The notes beneath the pieces are model-generated. The model ran no database searches and was not told the origin of the DNA. It saw only the letters and a program-made list of their open reading frames with translations. A program made the translations under genes and the position numbers. Positions 1-9,269 of a DNA stretch of 64,000 nt are shown one piece after another (position 1 is the first letter of the stretch; each line of letters starts with the position of its first letter). Source of the DNA: Lachnospiraceae bacterium (lineage in GTDB: Bacteria > Bacillota > Clostridia > Lachnospirales > Lachnospiraceae); the NCBI GenBank assembly GCA_017411305.1, contig JAFQQI010000107.1:248001-312000 (forward strand), given 5' to 3'.

Positions 1-110
1 CAGACCTTCATAAGGAGTTTTCTTTCCTGGAAGACTATGGATTTTATATAGTAAAAGAAAAAAATTATAAAACCAATAAGCATGTTTTTGTCAGAAAAAT
101 TACAGAATAA
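1..110 (+). CDS. rsmD: 16S rRNA (guanine966-N2)-methyltransferase RsmD, C-terminal end (partial)
   Basis: An open frame enters from the window edge (first full codon at base 3) and stops with TAA at 108-110, giving the last 35 residues of a protein ending ...FVRKITE. The ending pattern (FLEDYGFYIVKEK, then KTNKHVFVRK) resembles the C-terminus of RsmD-type methyltransferases, and rsmD is commonly placed directly before coaD in Firmicutes. RsmD methylates a guanine in 16S rRNA. The catalytic part lies outside the window, so the call rests on the tail and the neighbour. Confidence 0.6.
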   Translation, partial: DLHKEFSFLEDYGFYIVKEKNYKTNKHVFVRKITE

Positions 111-154
111 ATTATGATATGCGGCCCTGAAAGTGTGGCAGAATGTGAGGAATC

Positions 155-646
155 ATGAAAAAAGCATTTTATCCCGGGAGTTTTGACCCGATGACTTACG
201 GACACCTTGATATTATTCGACGTGCAGCCAGCATTTTTGATGAATTAACAGTAAGTGTTTTGAATAATAAACTAAAGACACCATTGTTTTCGGTGGAAGA
301 ACGTGTTAATATATTAAAAGAAGCAACCAAAGATTTAACCAATGTGAAAGTGGAATCTTTTAGTGGGCTTTTGGTAGATTATGCGCGTGAAAGAGATATG
401 CATGTTGTTATCAGGGGGCTTCGCGCGATTACTGACTTTGAATATGAATTACAGAACGCACAGACGAATGCATTACTTTCCCATGGTGCCGTGGATACCG
501 TATTTTTGACAACCAGTTTGGAATACGCATATTTAAGTTCCTCAAGCGTGAAAGAAATTGCCAGCTTCCATGGAGATATTTCTATGTGTGTACCTGAATT
601 TGTTGCAAAGCTTGTTTATGAAAAATATGGATATGAGATTAAATAA
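155..646 (+). CDS. coaD: phosphopantetheine adenylyltransferase
   Basis: This 163-residue protein has the full CoaD length and motifs. GSFDP is at residues 8-12, followed by the TxGH nucleotidyltransferase signature (T14-H17). RGLRA is at 87-91 and the ISSSxxR-loop equivalent SSSSVKEIA at about 128-136. CoaD transfers AMP from ATP to 4'-phosphopantetheine to make dephospho-CoA, the penultimate step of coenzyme A synthesis, in the cytosol. It follows the rsmD end by 44 bases and precedes a coiled-coil gene by 12 bases, so the three probably share a transcript. One local oddity is [10 protein letters not shown] where most family members have a more polar stretch. Confidence 0.95.
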   Translation: MKKAFYPGSFDPMTYGHLDIIRRAASIFDELTVSVLNNKLKTPLFSVEERVNILKEATKDLTNVKVESFSGLLVDYARERDMHVVIRGLRAITDFEYELQNAQTNALLSHGAVDTVFLTTSLEYAYLSSSSVKEIASFHGDISMCVPEFVAKLVYEKYGYEIK

Positions 647-658
647 CGGGGGTATCGA

Positions 659-1282
659 ATGAGCAGCAGAATTGAACAGTTAATTGATGAAATTGAAGAA
701 TATATTGATAACTGTAAATATCAGCCTTTATCCAACACAAAAATTATTGTCAATAAAGAAGAAATTGATGAACTTCTCCGTGAACTTCGGATGAAGACAC
801 CGGATGAAATCAAACGTTATCAGAAAATTATCAGTAATAAAGAAGCAATCTTAAATGATGCGAGAGCGAAGGCAGAGGCTCTTATTAATGAAGCAACCAT
901 TCATACCAATGAACTGATTAATGAGCATGAAATCATGCAGCAGGCATATGCACAGGCAAATGAAGTGGTAACGATGGCAACTCATCAAGCGCAGGAAATT
1001 CTTGATAATGCGACGATAGAAGCCAACAATATGCGAATGGCAGCTATGCAATATACAGACAGTATTCTTGCAAATGCAGAAAGCTTAATGAACCAGACCA
1101 TGAAAACCACGAAGGAGCATTATGAAAGCTATATGAATGCTATGAACCAATACTCGGATATTGTAAATGCTAATCGTGTGGAATTGAATCCTCCGGAGGC
1201 AGATGAATATACCGGGGAATTTACCGGAGAGCTTCCCGATACGGAAGAAGTGGAAGCAGGTCTGAATATAGATATGTTATAA
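659..1282 (+). CDS. coiled-coil protein, ATPase subunit E/H-like, function unknown
   Basis: This 207-residue soluble protein starts 12 bases after coaD behind a GGGGGT ribosome site. Residues of about 50-175 are almost entirely helix-forming and rich in Ala, Glu, Asn and Met (for example ILNDARAKAEALINEA and AQEILDNATIEANN), predicting a long coiled coil like the stalk subunits of rotary ATPases or DivIVA-type proteins. The C-terminal 30 residues are acidic and Pro/Thr rich (EYTGEFTGELPDTEE). No ATPase genes are nearby, so the resemblance is probably structural. Proteins of this type often sit next to coaD in clostridia. A scaffold role is a guess. Confidence 0.6.
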   Translation: MSSRIEQLIDEIEEYIDNCKYQPLSNTKIIVNKEEIDELLRELRMKTPDEIKRYQKIISNKEAILNDARAKAEALINEATIHTNELINEHEIMQQAYAQANEVVTMATHQAQEILDNATIEANNMRMAAMQYTDSILANAESLMNQTMKTTKEHYESYMNAMNQYSDIVNANRVELNPPEADEYTGEFTGELPDTEEVEAGLNIDML

Positions 1283-1287
1283 AATGC

Positions 1288-1324
1288 TACCGGCTTAGCT
1301 GTTTACAGTAAGCCGGTATTTTTT
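1288..1324 (+). terminator. Rho-independent terminator after the coaD unit
   Basis: A perfect 10-bp stem, TACCGGCTTA (1288-1297) with TAAGCCGGTA (1309-1318), is followed by a T run (1319-1324). It closes the rsmD-coaD-coiled-coil transcript. Confidence 0.85.
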
Positions 1325-1379
1325 CGATATGAAAAATAACAAAACCGAATATGCTTTTATACTATTTGGAGGAACTGAT

Positions 1380-2660
1380 ATGAGGAAGAAAGCTTTTCTG
1401 AAAGCATACCTGTTTTTAAGTGTTTTACTATTTTGCTCGTTAATACCGAATATTAGTGTTTTTGCTGATGAGCCTGTAGTAGTAGTTATAGACCCCGGTC
1501 ATGGCGGCGAGAATTTAGGCGCTGAATATGATGGTTATACTGAAAAAAAGATGACTATGGTGGTTGCCCGTGCAATGAAGGAAGAGTTGGAAAAATATGA
1601 CGGAGTAGTGGTTTATCTGACCCATGAAACAGACGTGGATATGAGTCTTAAGGAAAGAGCAGAATTTGCCAAAGAAAAACATGCTGACTTTTTGTATAGT
1701 TTGCATTTTAACGCATCAGTCAAGCACAATCTGTTTGGCTCTGAGGTATGGATTCCGGCTTATGGGGATTATTATGTGAAGGGGTATCAGTTTGCGGAAA
1801 TACAGATGCAGGAGTTTGAAAATATCGGCTTGTACTCAAGGGGAATCAAAACGAAGCTGAATGATAAAGGAACAGATTATTACGGTATTTTACGACAATG
1901 TACGGAACTGGAGGTGCCCTCTGCCTTAATCGAGCATTGTCATATGGATCAGGATAATGATAAGCCTTTTTATCAGCAAGGGGAAGAGCAGTGGAAAGAA
2001 TTCGGAAGAATGGATGCAGAAGCCGTTGCCAAGTACTTTGGACTGAAATCAGGCGAAAAGGATACTGATTACAGCAACTATCCGAAAGCTTCCGTTGCAT
2101 GGCAGGAGGGGGCGGTAGAACCTGATAAAACACCGCCGGAAATTTCTGAAATAGAATTACTTCATGTAGATAAGACTTCGGCAAAGCTAAAGGTACATAT
2201 AAAAGCATCAGACAGTAACAGTTATATACAATATTATAAATACAGCTTTGACGGCGGGATTACTTATTCGGATTTGCAAAAATGGCCAAGACCTGTATGG
2301 AATGAGTCTGAGCCTGAAACAACCTGTGAAATATCAGCCATTTACGATAGGGAAATTGATTTGCGTATTTGTGTTTATAACGGATTTGACGGATGGACGG
2401 AAAGTAATTGTATTACAATTGAACCTATTTCTTCTCCCAAAGCAGAAGAATCGGTAAAGGAAGAAAAAAAGGAATACCGTGAAATTACTTATACCCCTGT
2501 GAATGATACAGATGCGGAGACAATATATAATAAGGGAGCACTTGCAGGTGTGATTATTTCGATTGTACTGATAAGTATAGTAATATTGGCGTTGCTGTTT
2601 GCCGTAATTAAAATGCTTTTGATGCTAAAACCCCATAGTAAAACAAGGAAAAAGCAGTAA
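1380..2660 (+). CDS. N-acetylmuramoyl-L-alanine amidase (Amidase_3), secreted and membrane-anchored
   Basis: I start the gene at ATG 1380 behind GGAGG (1371 region); the frame is open further upstream but has no better start. The 426-residue product has a signal peptide ending near SVFA, then a zinc amidase domain. DPGHGG carries a zinc His at about 41, EKK a Glu at 55, SLHFNA a His at 109 and IEHCH the catalytic Glu at 185. This family cuts the bond between MurNAc and L-Ala in peptidoglycan. After residue ~250 there is a beta-rich Ig-like region, then a C-terminal membrane helix (about 385-412) and a basic tail, so the enzyme is probably tethered outside the cell. Its 3' end overlaps the convergent ylbJ-like gene by 53 bases. 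Confidence 0.9.
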   Translation: MRKKAFLKAYLFLSVLLFCSLIPNISVFADEPVVVVIDPGHGGENLGAEYDGYTEKKMTMVVARAMKEELEKYDGVVVYLTHETDVDMSLKERAEFAKEKHADFLYSLHFNASVKHNLFGSEVWIPAYGDYYVKGYQFAEIQMQEFENIGLYSRGIKTKLNDKGTDYYGILRQCTELEVPSALIEHCHMDQDNDKPFYQQGEEQWKEFGRMDAEAVAKYFGLKSGEKDTDYSNYPKASVAWQEGAVEPDKTPPEISEIELLHVDKTSAKLKVHIKASDSNSYIQYYKYSFDGGITYSDLQKWPRPVWNESEPETTCEISAIYDREIDLRICVYNGFDGWTESNCITIEPISSPKAEESVKEEKKEYREITYTPVNDTDAETIYNKGALAGVIISIVLISIVILALLFAVIKMLLMLKPHSKTRKKQ

Positions 2661-3537
2661 GGATTGCCTTATGGAACACATAGTTTTTGATAGAAAGGCC
2701 GCTTTCATGAATCATACTGTAGGTTTGAGCAAGACAGGAAAGGCCGCCGAAAGAAAGTGCGCAGAGTGCAAAAACAGGAGAACTGTTATGAAGGAGCTGC
2801 AGGCCGCCTGAAATTTCCAAAATACAACTGATAAAGCCCTGAAATTGCCCGGGAAGGTATTGCACGGGTATAATATTCAAAAGATTAAAGAATATCATAT
2901 AACCGCCAAGACGCGCAATGCTCAACAGGGCTGAGGTGACGGATTCATCCAAAGCCGCTAGAAAAGGGAGTGCATCTGCAGACATTTTATTTGTGTATAA
3001 AGAGTTCTTAGTAAAAGGGATAGATTTTGAAAATAAAGTGTAACGCAAAAAAAGGCCATATATAAAAGGAAGTCCGTACATGCCAAAAAGAAAAGCCACA
3101 GGGCTTGCCGTGATGCCGATGGCAGGCAACGCATAACTGATAAAATAGACAGGACCGATATTGTTGCAAAAAGCTAAGAGAAATTCAGCCTCTTTTCGGG
3201 AAATCTGCTTTCGTCCATACAGTTGTGCAGTTACATGTGCACCCATAGGAAAACCGCACAAAAATCCTGCAAAAATCACGTAAATACAAGGGCTTTGCAG
3301 ACGAAATAAAGGTTGTAATACAGGAGATAACAGTTTTACAAAAGAATCTGTCAGATTCATACGGATCATGACTCCGGATAAAACCATAAATGGAAACAAT
3401 GCAGGAATCATTTTTTGAAACCATAAATTCAGTCCGTTTAAGGAAAAAACCAGGCATTCGGCAGGATGAAGGAGTATGATAAGCGTCAGGCAAAAAACAC
3501 CTGCCGTGTAAAGCGCTGTAATAGTTTTTTTGTTCAA
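2608..3537 (-). CDS. YlbJ-like sporulation integral membrane protein
   Basis: This very hydrophobic ~309-residue protein has about eight membrane segments and the nucleoside-recognition/YlbJ pattern (GFLCGFPMGA and NNIGPVYF). In spore formers YlbJ is a membrane protein needed for resistant spores; the transported ligand is unknown. I chose TTG at 3537, behind GAAAAGAG eight bases upstream. The frame is open to a TTG at 3591, but that lies inside the divergent gene and on top of the likely -10. The gene is divergent from the RsuA-type gene and convergent with the amidase, one of only five minus-strand genes in the left arm. The start is uncertain. Confidence 0.75.
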   Translation of the reverse strand: MNKKTITALYTAGVFCLTLIILLHPAECLVFSLNGLNLWFQKMIPALFPFMVLSGVMIRMNLTDSFVKLLSPVLQPLFRLQSPCIYVIFAGFLCGFPMGAHVTAQLYGRKQISRKEAEFLLAFCNNIGPVYFISYALPAIGITASPVAFLFGMYGLPFIYGLFLRYTLFSKSIPFTKNSLYTNKMSADALPFLAALDESVTSALLSIARLGGYMIFFNLLNIIPVQYLPGQFQGFISCILEISGGLQLLHNSSPVFALCALSFGGLSCLAQTYSMIHESGLSIKNYVFHKAILTAFSLFYYGVLASKAF

Positions 3538-3565
3538 AACAGTGGCTCTTTTCCTATTTTGTGTT

Positions 3566-3573
3566 ATTATAAT
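3566..3573. promoter_or_regulatory. overlapping divergent -10 elements
   Basis: The stretch ATTATAAT contains TATAAT on the plus strand (3568-3573) and on the minus strand (3566-3571). It lies between the divergent ylbJ-like and RsuA-type genes. The plus-strand RsuA start is only 5 bases downstream, so the plus-strand element may give a very short leader or be non-functional. Confidence 0.4.
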
Positions 3574-3577
3574 ATTT

Positions 3578-4306
3578 ATGAGAATTGACAAATTATTATG
3601 CGAAATGAATATTGGCTCAAGGAGCGAAGTAAAAGGGCTTTTGAAAAAGGGTCAGATTTTGGTAAACGGTATTCAGGTTACCAAGCCTGAAGCCAAAGTG
3701 GATGAACATAGTGTAGTGGTTACTTTTAAAGGGAAAGAATACAGATACCGGCCCTATGTTTATTATATGCTGAATAAACCTGCAGGAGTAGTCAGTGCAA
3801 CAACAGATGATTATGATGAGACGGTACTGGACCTTTTGAGAAAACATTTGTTAATGCGAAATGGCGGAGAAGAAGCAGGGATTCCCATAAATGACGTTTT
3901 CCCGGTGGGCAGACTTGATAAGGATACAGTGGGACTTTTGTTACTTACCAATGATGGAGAACTATCGCATAGATTGCTTTCTCCGAAGAAGCATGTACCT
4001 AAAACTTATTATGTGGAGACAAATGAAGTTCTTTATGAAGATATGCGCCTTAATCTGGAAAAGGGAGTAGATATCGGAGATGAAAAGCTCACAAAGGATG
4101 CTTCCGTTACGGTAATAGGAGATAAAAAGTATCAAATTACCATTACGGAAGGAAGATATCATCAGGTAAAAAGAATGTTTGGTGCGGTCGGACTTAAGGT
4201 GTTATATTTAAAGCGAATTTCTATGGGAAGGCTTGTATTGGACGATTCGCTGAAAGAAGGAGAAATCAGGGAACTGACAGGGGAAGAGGTTGAGGCTTTA
4301 TGCTGA
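3578..4306 (+). CDS. 16S/23S rRNA pseudouridine synthase, RsuA/RluB family
   Basis: This 242-residue protein starts at ATG 3578 (MRIDKLLCEMNIGSRSE). It has an N-terminal S4 RNA-binding domain (about 1-50), then the RsuA catalytic core with GRLDKDTVGLLLLTNDG, in which the Asp of RLD is catalytic. The late motif GRYHQVKRMF is also typical. It isomerises a specific uridine in rRNA to pseudouridine. Family members separate into RsuA (16S U516) and RluB/RluF; length and S4 sequence favour RsuA but do not prove it. The stop overlaps the next start (ATGCTGA). Confidence 0.88.
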   Translation: MRIDKLLCEMNIGSRSEVKGLLKKGQILVNGIQVTKPEAKVDEHSVVVTFKGKEYRYRPYVYYMLNKPAGVVSATTDDYDETVLDLLRKHLLMRNGGEEAGIPINDVFPVGRLDKDTVGLLLLTNDGELSHRLLSPKKHVPKTYYVETNEVLYEDMRLNLEKGVDIGDEKLTKDASVTVIGDKKYQITITEGRYHQVKRMFGAVGLKVLYLKRISMGRLVLDDSLKEGEIRELTGEEVEALC

Positions 4307-4947
4307 AAAATATGAAAGCAGTGCTGTTTGACTTGGATGGCACGTTAGTAGATTCCATGTGGATTTGGAGAGAAATTGATATTGAATATTTGGGAGGCTT
4401 TCACATTGAGCTTCCGGAAGATTTGCAATCTTGTATTGAAGGAATGAGTTTTTCAGAAACAGCAGAATATATGAAACAGCGGTTTGGCATACCGGATTCC
4501 GTTGAAGTGATGAAGGAAACGTGGAACCGGATGGCATGGGAAAAATATACCAAAGAAGTAAAACTGAAGAAGGGTGCAAATGAGTTTCTGAGGTTTTGTA
4601 AGGAACATAATATGAGACTCGGAATCGCTACCAGTAATTCAAAAGAACTGGTAACAGGTGCGCTTAAAGCACTTGGTGTATATGAGTATTTTGATGCCAT
4701 AGTAACCGGCTGCGAGGTAGAGCATGGAAAACCGGAGCCGGATGTTTATCTGGAGGCGGCGAAACGATGTAACGTGTTACCGAAGGATTGCCTGGTGTTT
4801 GAAGATATAGTGGCCGGAATTCTAGCAGGAAAAGCTGCAGGAATGCGTGTTTGTGCCATTGAAGATGAATATTCGGCTCATCAAAGAAATGAAAAAAAGA
4901 AACAGGCAGATTATTATATTAATGACTATCATGATGTTTTGAGATAG
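4300..4947 (+). CDS. HAD-superfamily hydrolase, beta-phosphoglucomutase-like
   Basis: The 215-residue protein contains all HAD motifs: [10 protein letters not shown] near residue 9 (nucleophile Asp), GIATSNS (motif II Ser/Thr), GKPEPDVY (motif III Lys) and [12 protein letters not shown] (motif IV acid residue). The helical cap between motifs I and II places it in subfamily IA with beta-phosphoglucomutases and phosphatases. The substrate cannot be read from sequence. It is translationally coupled to the upstream pseudouridine synthase by a 7-base overlap. Confidence 0.88.
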   Translation: MLKNMKAVLFDLDGTLVDSMWIWREIDIEYLGGFHIELPEDLQSCIEGMSFSETAEYMKQRFGIPDSVEVMKETWNRMAWEKYTKEVKLKKGANEFLRFCKEHNMRLGIATSNSKELVTGALKALGVYEYFDAIVTGCEVEHGKPEPDVYLEAAKRCNVLPKDCLVFEDIVAGILAGKAAGMRVCAIEDEYSAHQRNEKKKQADYYINDYHDVLR

Positions 4948-4966
4948 CACCAGCGGAGGTGTTTAC

Positions 4967-6901
4967 TTGACAAAGGGATTTTTACCTGTTTGCAGACAGG
5001 ATATGACGGAACGTCAAATAGAACAGATGGATTTTGTGTATGTAATCGGAGATGCTTATGTGGATCATCCTTCCTTTGGACATGCCATTATCAGCAGAAT
5101 TTTAGATGCGCACGGATATAAAGTGGGAATTATTTCCCAACCGGATTGGAAGGATGAAGAGAGTATTGCGATTTATGGTCGTCCAAGACTTGGATTTTTG
5201 ATTTCCGGCGGAAATATGGATTCTATGGTAAATCATTATTATGTCTCTCTTAAAAAACGTCAGACGGATGCGTATACGCCGGGAGGGATTATGGGAAAAC
5301 GTCCCGATTATGCCACAGTGGTTTACGGAAATCTGATTCGGCGTAAGTACAAGGATGTACCGGTGATTATCGGTGGAATAGAAGCCAGTCTTCGACGTCT
5401 TGCCCATTATGATTACTGGAGTAATTCTTTTAAGAGGTCTATTTTACTGGACAGTCAGGCTGATATGATTTCCTATGGAATGGGAGAACATTCTATTGTT
5501 GAAATTGCTGATGCCTTAAATAGCGGTATCGATATTAAGGATATTACTTATATTCCCGGAACTGTTTATAAAACCAAAGATATATCCGGAATCGTAAATC
5601 TGTCAGACGAAAAATATAATGCAGAAATTTTACCTACTTATGATAAAATGAAGGCAGAACCTGCTGAATACGCAAAAAGCTTTAAGGTACAATATGAAAA
5701 TACAGATGCTTTTACAGGGAAAATATTAGCAGAACCTTATCCAAACGGCGTATATGTTGTGCAAAACCCGCCGGCTAAGCCTTTAAGTGTACAGGAAATG
5801 GATGACGTATATGCTCTTCCCTATGAAAGAACTTATCATCCTTCTTATGAAATTGCGGGAGGAGTTCCTGCTATCTCAGAAATAAAATTTTCATTGATTA
5901 GTAACAGAGGATGTTTTGGAGGTTGTAGTTTCTGTGCGTTGACATTTCATCAGGGGAGGATAATTCAGACCAGAAGCCATGAGTCTTTAATCGATGAAGC
6001 AAAAATGATTATTCAAGACCCTGACTTTAAGGGATATATCCATGATGTAGGAGGACCTACAGCAAATTTCAGACATCCTGCCTGTGAGAAACAGTTAAAA
6101 GCAGGTGTTTGTAAAAACAGACAATGTCTGTTCCCGTCACCCTGTAAAAATTTAAATGCAGACCATAGTGATTATTTATCATTACTAAGAAAACTGCGTT
6201 CCCTTCCCGGGGTAAAAAAAGTATTTATCCGTTCAGGAATACGATTTGACTATTTATTGGCTGATTCCGATGATACCTTTTTTAAAGAGCTTGTGGAACA
6301 CCATATCAGCGGTCAGCTGAAGGTTGCACCGGAGCATATTTCGGATGCCGTACTTTCTAAAATGGGAAAGCCGGAAAATAAAGTATATGAGAGATTTGTA
6401 AAGAAATATTACCAGCTGAATGAACGTCTTTCTAAAAAACAGTTTTTAGTGCCGTACTTAATGTCATCTCATCCGGGTTCTACCTTAAAGGAAGCGGTAG
6501 AGCTTGCAGAATACTTGCGTGACTTGGGCTATATGCCGGAGCAGGTACAAGATTTTTATCCTACACCGTCAACCATTTCTACGGTTATGTATTATACAGG
6601 TATCGACCCAAGAACCGGACAGAAGGTGTATGTATGCAGAAATCCGCATGAAAAAGCTATGCAGAGGGCACTGATACAATACCGGAATCCCAAAAACTAT
6701 GATTTAGTATATGAAGCATTGGAAAAGGCCGGAAGAAGTGATTTAATCGGCTTTGATAAAAAATGTCTGATTCGCCCAAAACGTATGCAAAAAGAAAGAA
6801 TGGCTGAGGGAAGCTCAAATAACAGTAAGAAAAGTATAAAGCTGAAAGCAGGAAAAAATCACAAAAAGAAAACCATTCGTAATATTCACAAGAAAAAATA
6901 G
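4967..6901 (+). CDS. YgiQ-family radical SAM protein
   Basis: This 644-residue protein starts at TTG 4967 behind GGAGGTG. It has the YgiQ N-terminal domain ([13 protein letters not shown]...), then a radical SAM core with a CxxxCxxC cluster motif, C316, C320 and C323 ([13 protein letters not shown]). A Cys-rich insertion follows ([18 protein letters not shown]), and the tail is very basic. The [4Fe-4S] cluster would cleave S-adenosylmethionine to a radical. YgiQ substrates are unknown. The Lys-rich tail suggests binding to RNA or another polyanion, which is inference. The gene lies 19 bases after the HAD gene and 17 before the next. Confidence 0.88.
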   Translation: MTKGFLPVCRQDMTERQIEQMDFVYVIGDAYVDHPSFGHAIISRILDAHGYKVGIISQPDWKDEESIAIYGRPRLGFLISGGNMDSMVNHYYVSLKKRQTDAYTPGGIMGKRPDYATVVYGNLIRRKYKDVPVIIGGIEASLRRLAHYDYWSNSFKRSILLDSQADMISYGMGEHSIVEIADALNSGIDIKDITYIPGTVYKTKDISGIVNLSDEKYNAEILPTYDKMKAEPAEYAKSFKVQYENTDAFTGKILAEPYPNGVYVVQNPPAKPLSVQEMDDVYALPYERTYHPSYEIAGGVPAISEIKFSLISNRGCFGGCSFCALTFHQGRIIQTRSHESLIDEAKMIIQDPDFKGYIHDVGGPTANFRHPACEKQLKAGVCKNRQCLFPSPCKNLNADHSDYLSLLRKLRSLPGVKKVFIRSGIRFDYLLADSDDTFFKELVEHHISGQLKVAPEHISDAVLSKMGKPENKVYERFVKKYYQLNERLSKKQFLVPYLMSSHPGSTLKEAVELAEYLRDLGYMPEQVQDFYPTPSTISTVMYYTGIDPRTGQKVYVCRNPHEKAMQRALIQYRNPKNYDLVYEALEKAGRSDLIGFDKKCLIRPKRMQKERMAEGSSNNSKKSIKLKAGKNHKKKTIRNIHKKK

Positions 6902-6918
6902 CATCAGGAGGTAATGTC

Positions 6919-7497
6919 TTGAAAAAAAGTATAATAAATACTGTAAAAGGAGAATTTGGTTACCTGAAATCGAAACGAAACAGTGTGCTTATTATGACGA
7001 TTCTCATGTTTGCAGTTTCCTTATCTTTATTGGCTGCAGGTATTATTACTACAGGAACAAACAAAAATCTGCTTACCATTGTTGCGGTGCTGGGATGCTT
7101 ACCTGCATGCAAAAGTGTAGTAAGCCTGATTATGTATTGGAAAGCAACCGGATGCAGCGAAGAAGCAAAGGAAATGATTGAAAGGGCAAAAGGTGAGCTT
7201 ATAGGAATGTATGATATGTACTTTACTTCTTACAAAAATAATTTTCCTGTCAGCCATATGGTGGTAGAAGGAAAGAATATTTGCGGCTATACAGAAAAGA
7301 AATTTGATACAGCACTTTGTGAAGAACATTTAGAAACTATCTTAAAGCAAAGCGGTTACAAGGATTTTACGATAAAAATATTTACCGATTTGGTCAAATA
7401 CACTGACCGATTAAGTCAAATTGATAATATAGACAGGGAAAAGACACCAAAAAGGGATGAAGAAGTAAGAAAAGTACTTTTTGATATTTCTTTATAA
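6919..7497 (+). CDS. membrane protein of unknown function
   Basis: The start is TTG 6919 with AGGAGG just upstream. The 192-residue product has a basic N-terminus, two membrane helices (about 22-45 and 50-73, the second containing CLPACKSVVSLIMYW), then a ~115-residue soluble domain with two or three Cys and no motif I recognise. The topology suggests a cytoplasmic or extracellular soluble domain on a hairpin anchor. It sits tightly between a YgiQ radical SAM gene and a pseudouridine synthase gene, so it is probably part of the same transcript. Confidence 0.6.
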   Translation: MKKSIINTVKGEFGYLKSKRNSVLIMTILMFAVSLSLLAAGIITTGTNKNLLTIVAVLGCLPACKSVVSLIMYWKATGCSEEAKEMIERAKGELIGMYDMYFTSYKNNFPVSHMVVEGKNICGYTEKKFDTALCEEHLETILKQSGYKDFTIKIFTDLVKYTDRLSQIDNIDREKTPKRDEEVRKVLFDISL

Positions 7498-7518
7498 AAA
7501 TAATGATAGGAAACTACC

Positions 7519-8529
7519 ATGCAACAATTCGAAATCACAACAAACGAGGCCGGACAGCGTTTTGATAAATATCTTCATAAACTGATGCCCGGTGCACCTG
7601 CTTCTTTTTTTTATAAAATGCTACGAAAAAAGAATATCGTATTAAACGGAAAGAAAGCAGAAGGCAAAGAAAAATTAAATATAGGTGATAAGGTGTCTTT
7701 GTTTTTATCACAAGAAACTTTTGAAGGATTTCGGGGTGAATGTAAACAAGATGAATATGTGTCAGCTTATCATAATCTTGACGGAATTCAAGTTCTTTTT
7801 GAGAATGAGCATATGGCACTGCTTCATAAACCGGTCGGAATTTTATCACAAAAAGCAAAACCGGAAGATAACTCTGTTAATGAATGGTTTATCGGTTATC
7901 TTTTGGCACAAAAAACTATTTCGGATGAAAGCCTTGCAACCTATAAACCATCTATTTGTAACAGGCTTGACAGAAATACAAGCGGTATAGTAATTTGTGC
8001 TAAAACACTGGCTGCCGGACAGGAACTGTCTAGGCTGATAGCGGAAAGAAAAATCCGTAAATTTTACAGGCTGTTTGTAAAAGGAACTGTAAAAGAGCCG
8101 GCAGAATTGGAAGGATATCTTGTAAAGGATCATAATAAAAACAAAGTAAAAATCGTGTCCGGGAAAGAGGGGGAAATGCTGTCTTTAACGAAAGAAGAAA
8201 AAGCATCTTATATTCAGACCAGATATGAACCAATTCAGAAGCTGACGGATATGACATATTTGGAAGTTGAACTATTAACAGGTAAAACCCACCAGATACG
8301 TGCTCATTTAGCTTCTGCAGGGTATCCGCTTCTTGGTGACTATAAATACGGTAATAAAGAGTGGAATGATTATTATCAAAAAAAATACGGAATCAAAAGC
8401 CAATTGCTTCATGCATACAGGCTTGAAATTCCCCCAAACGGCTTACTGCTTGACGGAAGCGAGCTTTCCGTTACAGATAAGGAACCGGTTTTATTTCAAA
8501 AATTACTTCATGAAAACGTTAGAAAATAA
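7519..8529 (+). CDS. RluA/RluD-family pseudouridine synthase
   Basis: This 336-residue protein has an N-terminal S4-like domain (QRFDKYLHKLM, residues 12-60). The pseudouridine synthase core contains NRLDRNTSGIVICAKT, in which the Asp after RL is the catalytic residue. The ending motif GKTHQIRAHLASAGYPLLGD is classical. It modifies uridines in rRNA or tRNA; which position is not readable. It is distinct from the second RluD-type gene at 39360-40280. The start is ATG 7519, 21 bases after the preceding stop. Confidence 0.88.
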   Translation: MQQFEITTNEAGQRFDKYLHKLMPGAPASFFYKMLRKKNIVLNGKKAEGKEKLNIGDKVSLFLSQETFEGFRGECKQDEYVSAYHNLDGIQVLFENEHMALLHKPVGILSQKAKPEDNSVNEWFIGYLLAQKTISDESLATYKPSICNRLDRNTSGIVICAKTLAAGQELSRLIAERKIRKFYRLFVKGTVKEPAELEGYLVKDHNKNKVKIVSGKEGEMLSLTKEEKASYIQTRYEPIQKLTDMTYLEVELLTGKTHQIRAHLASAGYPLLGDYKYGNKEWNDYYQKKYGIKSQLLHAYRLEIPPNGLLLDGSELSVTDKEPVLFQKLLHENVRK

Positions 8530-8561
8530 GAAATGTAACAATAAATCCGGAGGAAGTATAC

Positions 8562-9098
8562 ATGGCAACATGGAACTCCAGAGGTCTGAGAGGCTCAACC
8601 CTTGAAGACCTGATTAACCGCACAAATGAAAAATATTTGGAAAACGGACTGGCATTGATTCAGAAAATACCAACACCAATTACTCCTATTAATATTGACA
8701 AACAGACGAGGCATATTACCCTTGCTTATTTTGAAAAAAAGAGTACAGTGGATTACATCGGTGCAGTACAGGGAATTCCGGTTTGCTTTGATGCTAAAGA
8801 ATGTGCCGTAGATACTTTTTCTCTTCAGAACATCCATGAGCATCAGGTACAGTTTATGGAGCAGTTTGAAAAACAGGGAGGTATTGCCTTTTTCCTGATT
8901 TATTATACCCATAAGGACTTGTTTTATTATCTTCCCTATGAAATGCTCCGGTTCTTTTGGGACAGGGCAAGAGACGGCGGCAGAAAGAGTTTTCGGATTG
9001 AAGAATTGAATCCTGAATATGTATTGCCTAAAAAACAGGGGATTCTTGTTCCTTATCTTGATATATTAAGTAAGGATTTAGAGGATAGGGATTTTTAG
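8562..9098 (+). CDS. recU: Holliday junction resolvase RecU
   Basis: This 178-residue protein matches the RecU pattern throughout: SRGLRGSTLEDLINRTNEKY at the N-terminus, KIPTPITPI, then a catalytic core with STVDYIGAVQG and CFDAKE, whose acidic residues and Lys bind metal. The next motif is NIHEHQVQFM. RecU cuts four-way DNA junctions during recombination in Gram-positives. An ATG at 8562 lies behind GGAGG. It is commonly beside pbp1 in bacilli, but here it lies between a pseudouridine synthase gene and the histidine genes. Confidence 0.9.
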   Translation: MATWNSRGLRGSTLEDLINRTNEKYLENGLALIQKIPTPITPINIDKQTRHITLAYFEKKSTVDYIGAVQGIPVCFDAKECAVDTFSLQNIHEHQVQFMEQFEKQGGIAFFLIYYTHKDLFYYLPYEMLRFFWDRARDGGRKSFRIEELNPEYVLPKKQGILVPYLDILSKDLEDRDF

Positions 9099-9120
9099 TT
9101 AATGATTTTATAAAAAGTGT

Positions 9121-9149
9121 TTGACAAGTATAAGTCTATCTTTTATACT
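9121..9149 (+). promoter_or_regulatory. strong sigma-A promoter of the his operon
   Basis: TTGACA (9121-9126), a 17-base spacer and TATACT (9144-9149). The ~110-base leader to hisZ contains a short TGGTA/TACCA pairing but no T-box signature or poly-His leader peptide that I can see. Confidence 0.85.
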
Positions 9150-9269
9150 TACTATAATTTCACATGGTAGCATGGTAGCGAATTAGCACTGTACCACGAT
9201 GAAGTGCAAATGCTGTTAGGATTTTAGAAATGTAAGTTTATTAACATTGTTTCGGAAGGAATAAAGGAT

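Noticed and set aside
9150-9269. T-box or histidine attenuator in the hisZ leader
   Set aside because: There is no GGTGG-type T-box sequence and no run of His codons; only short pairings are visible.
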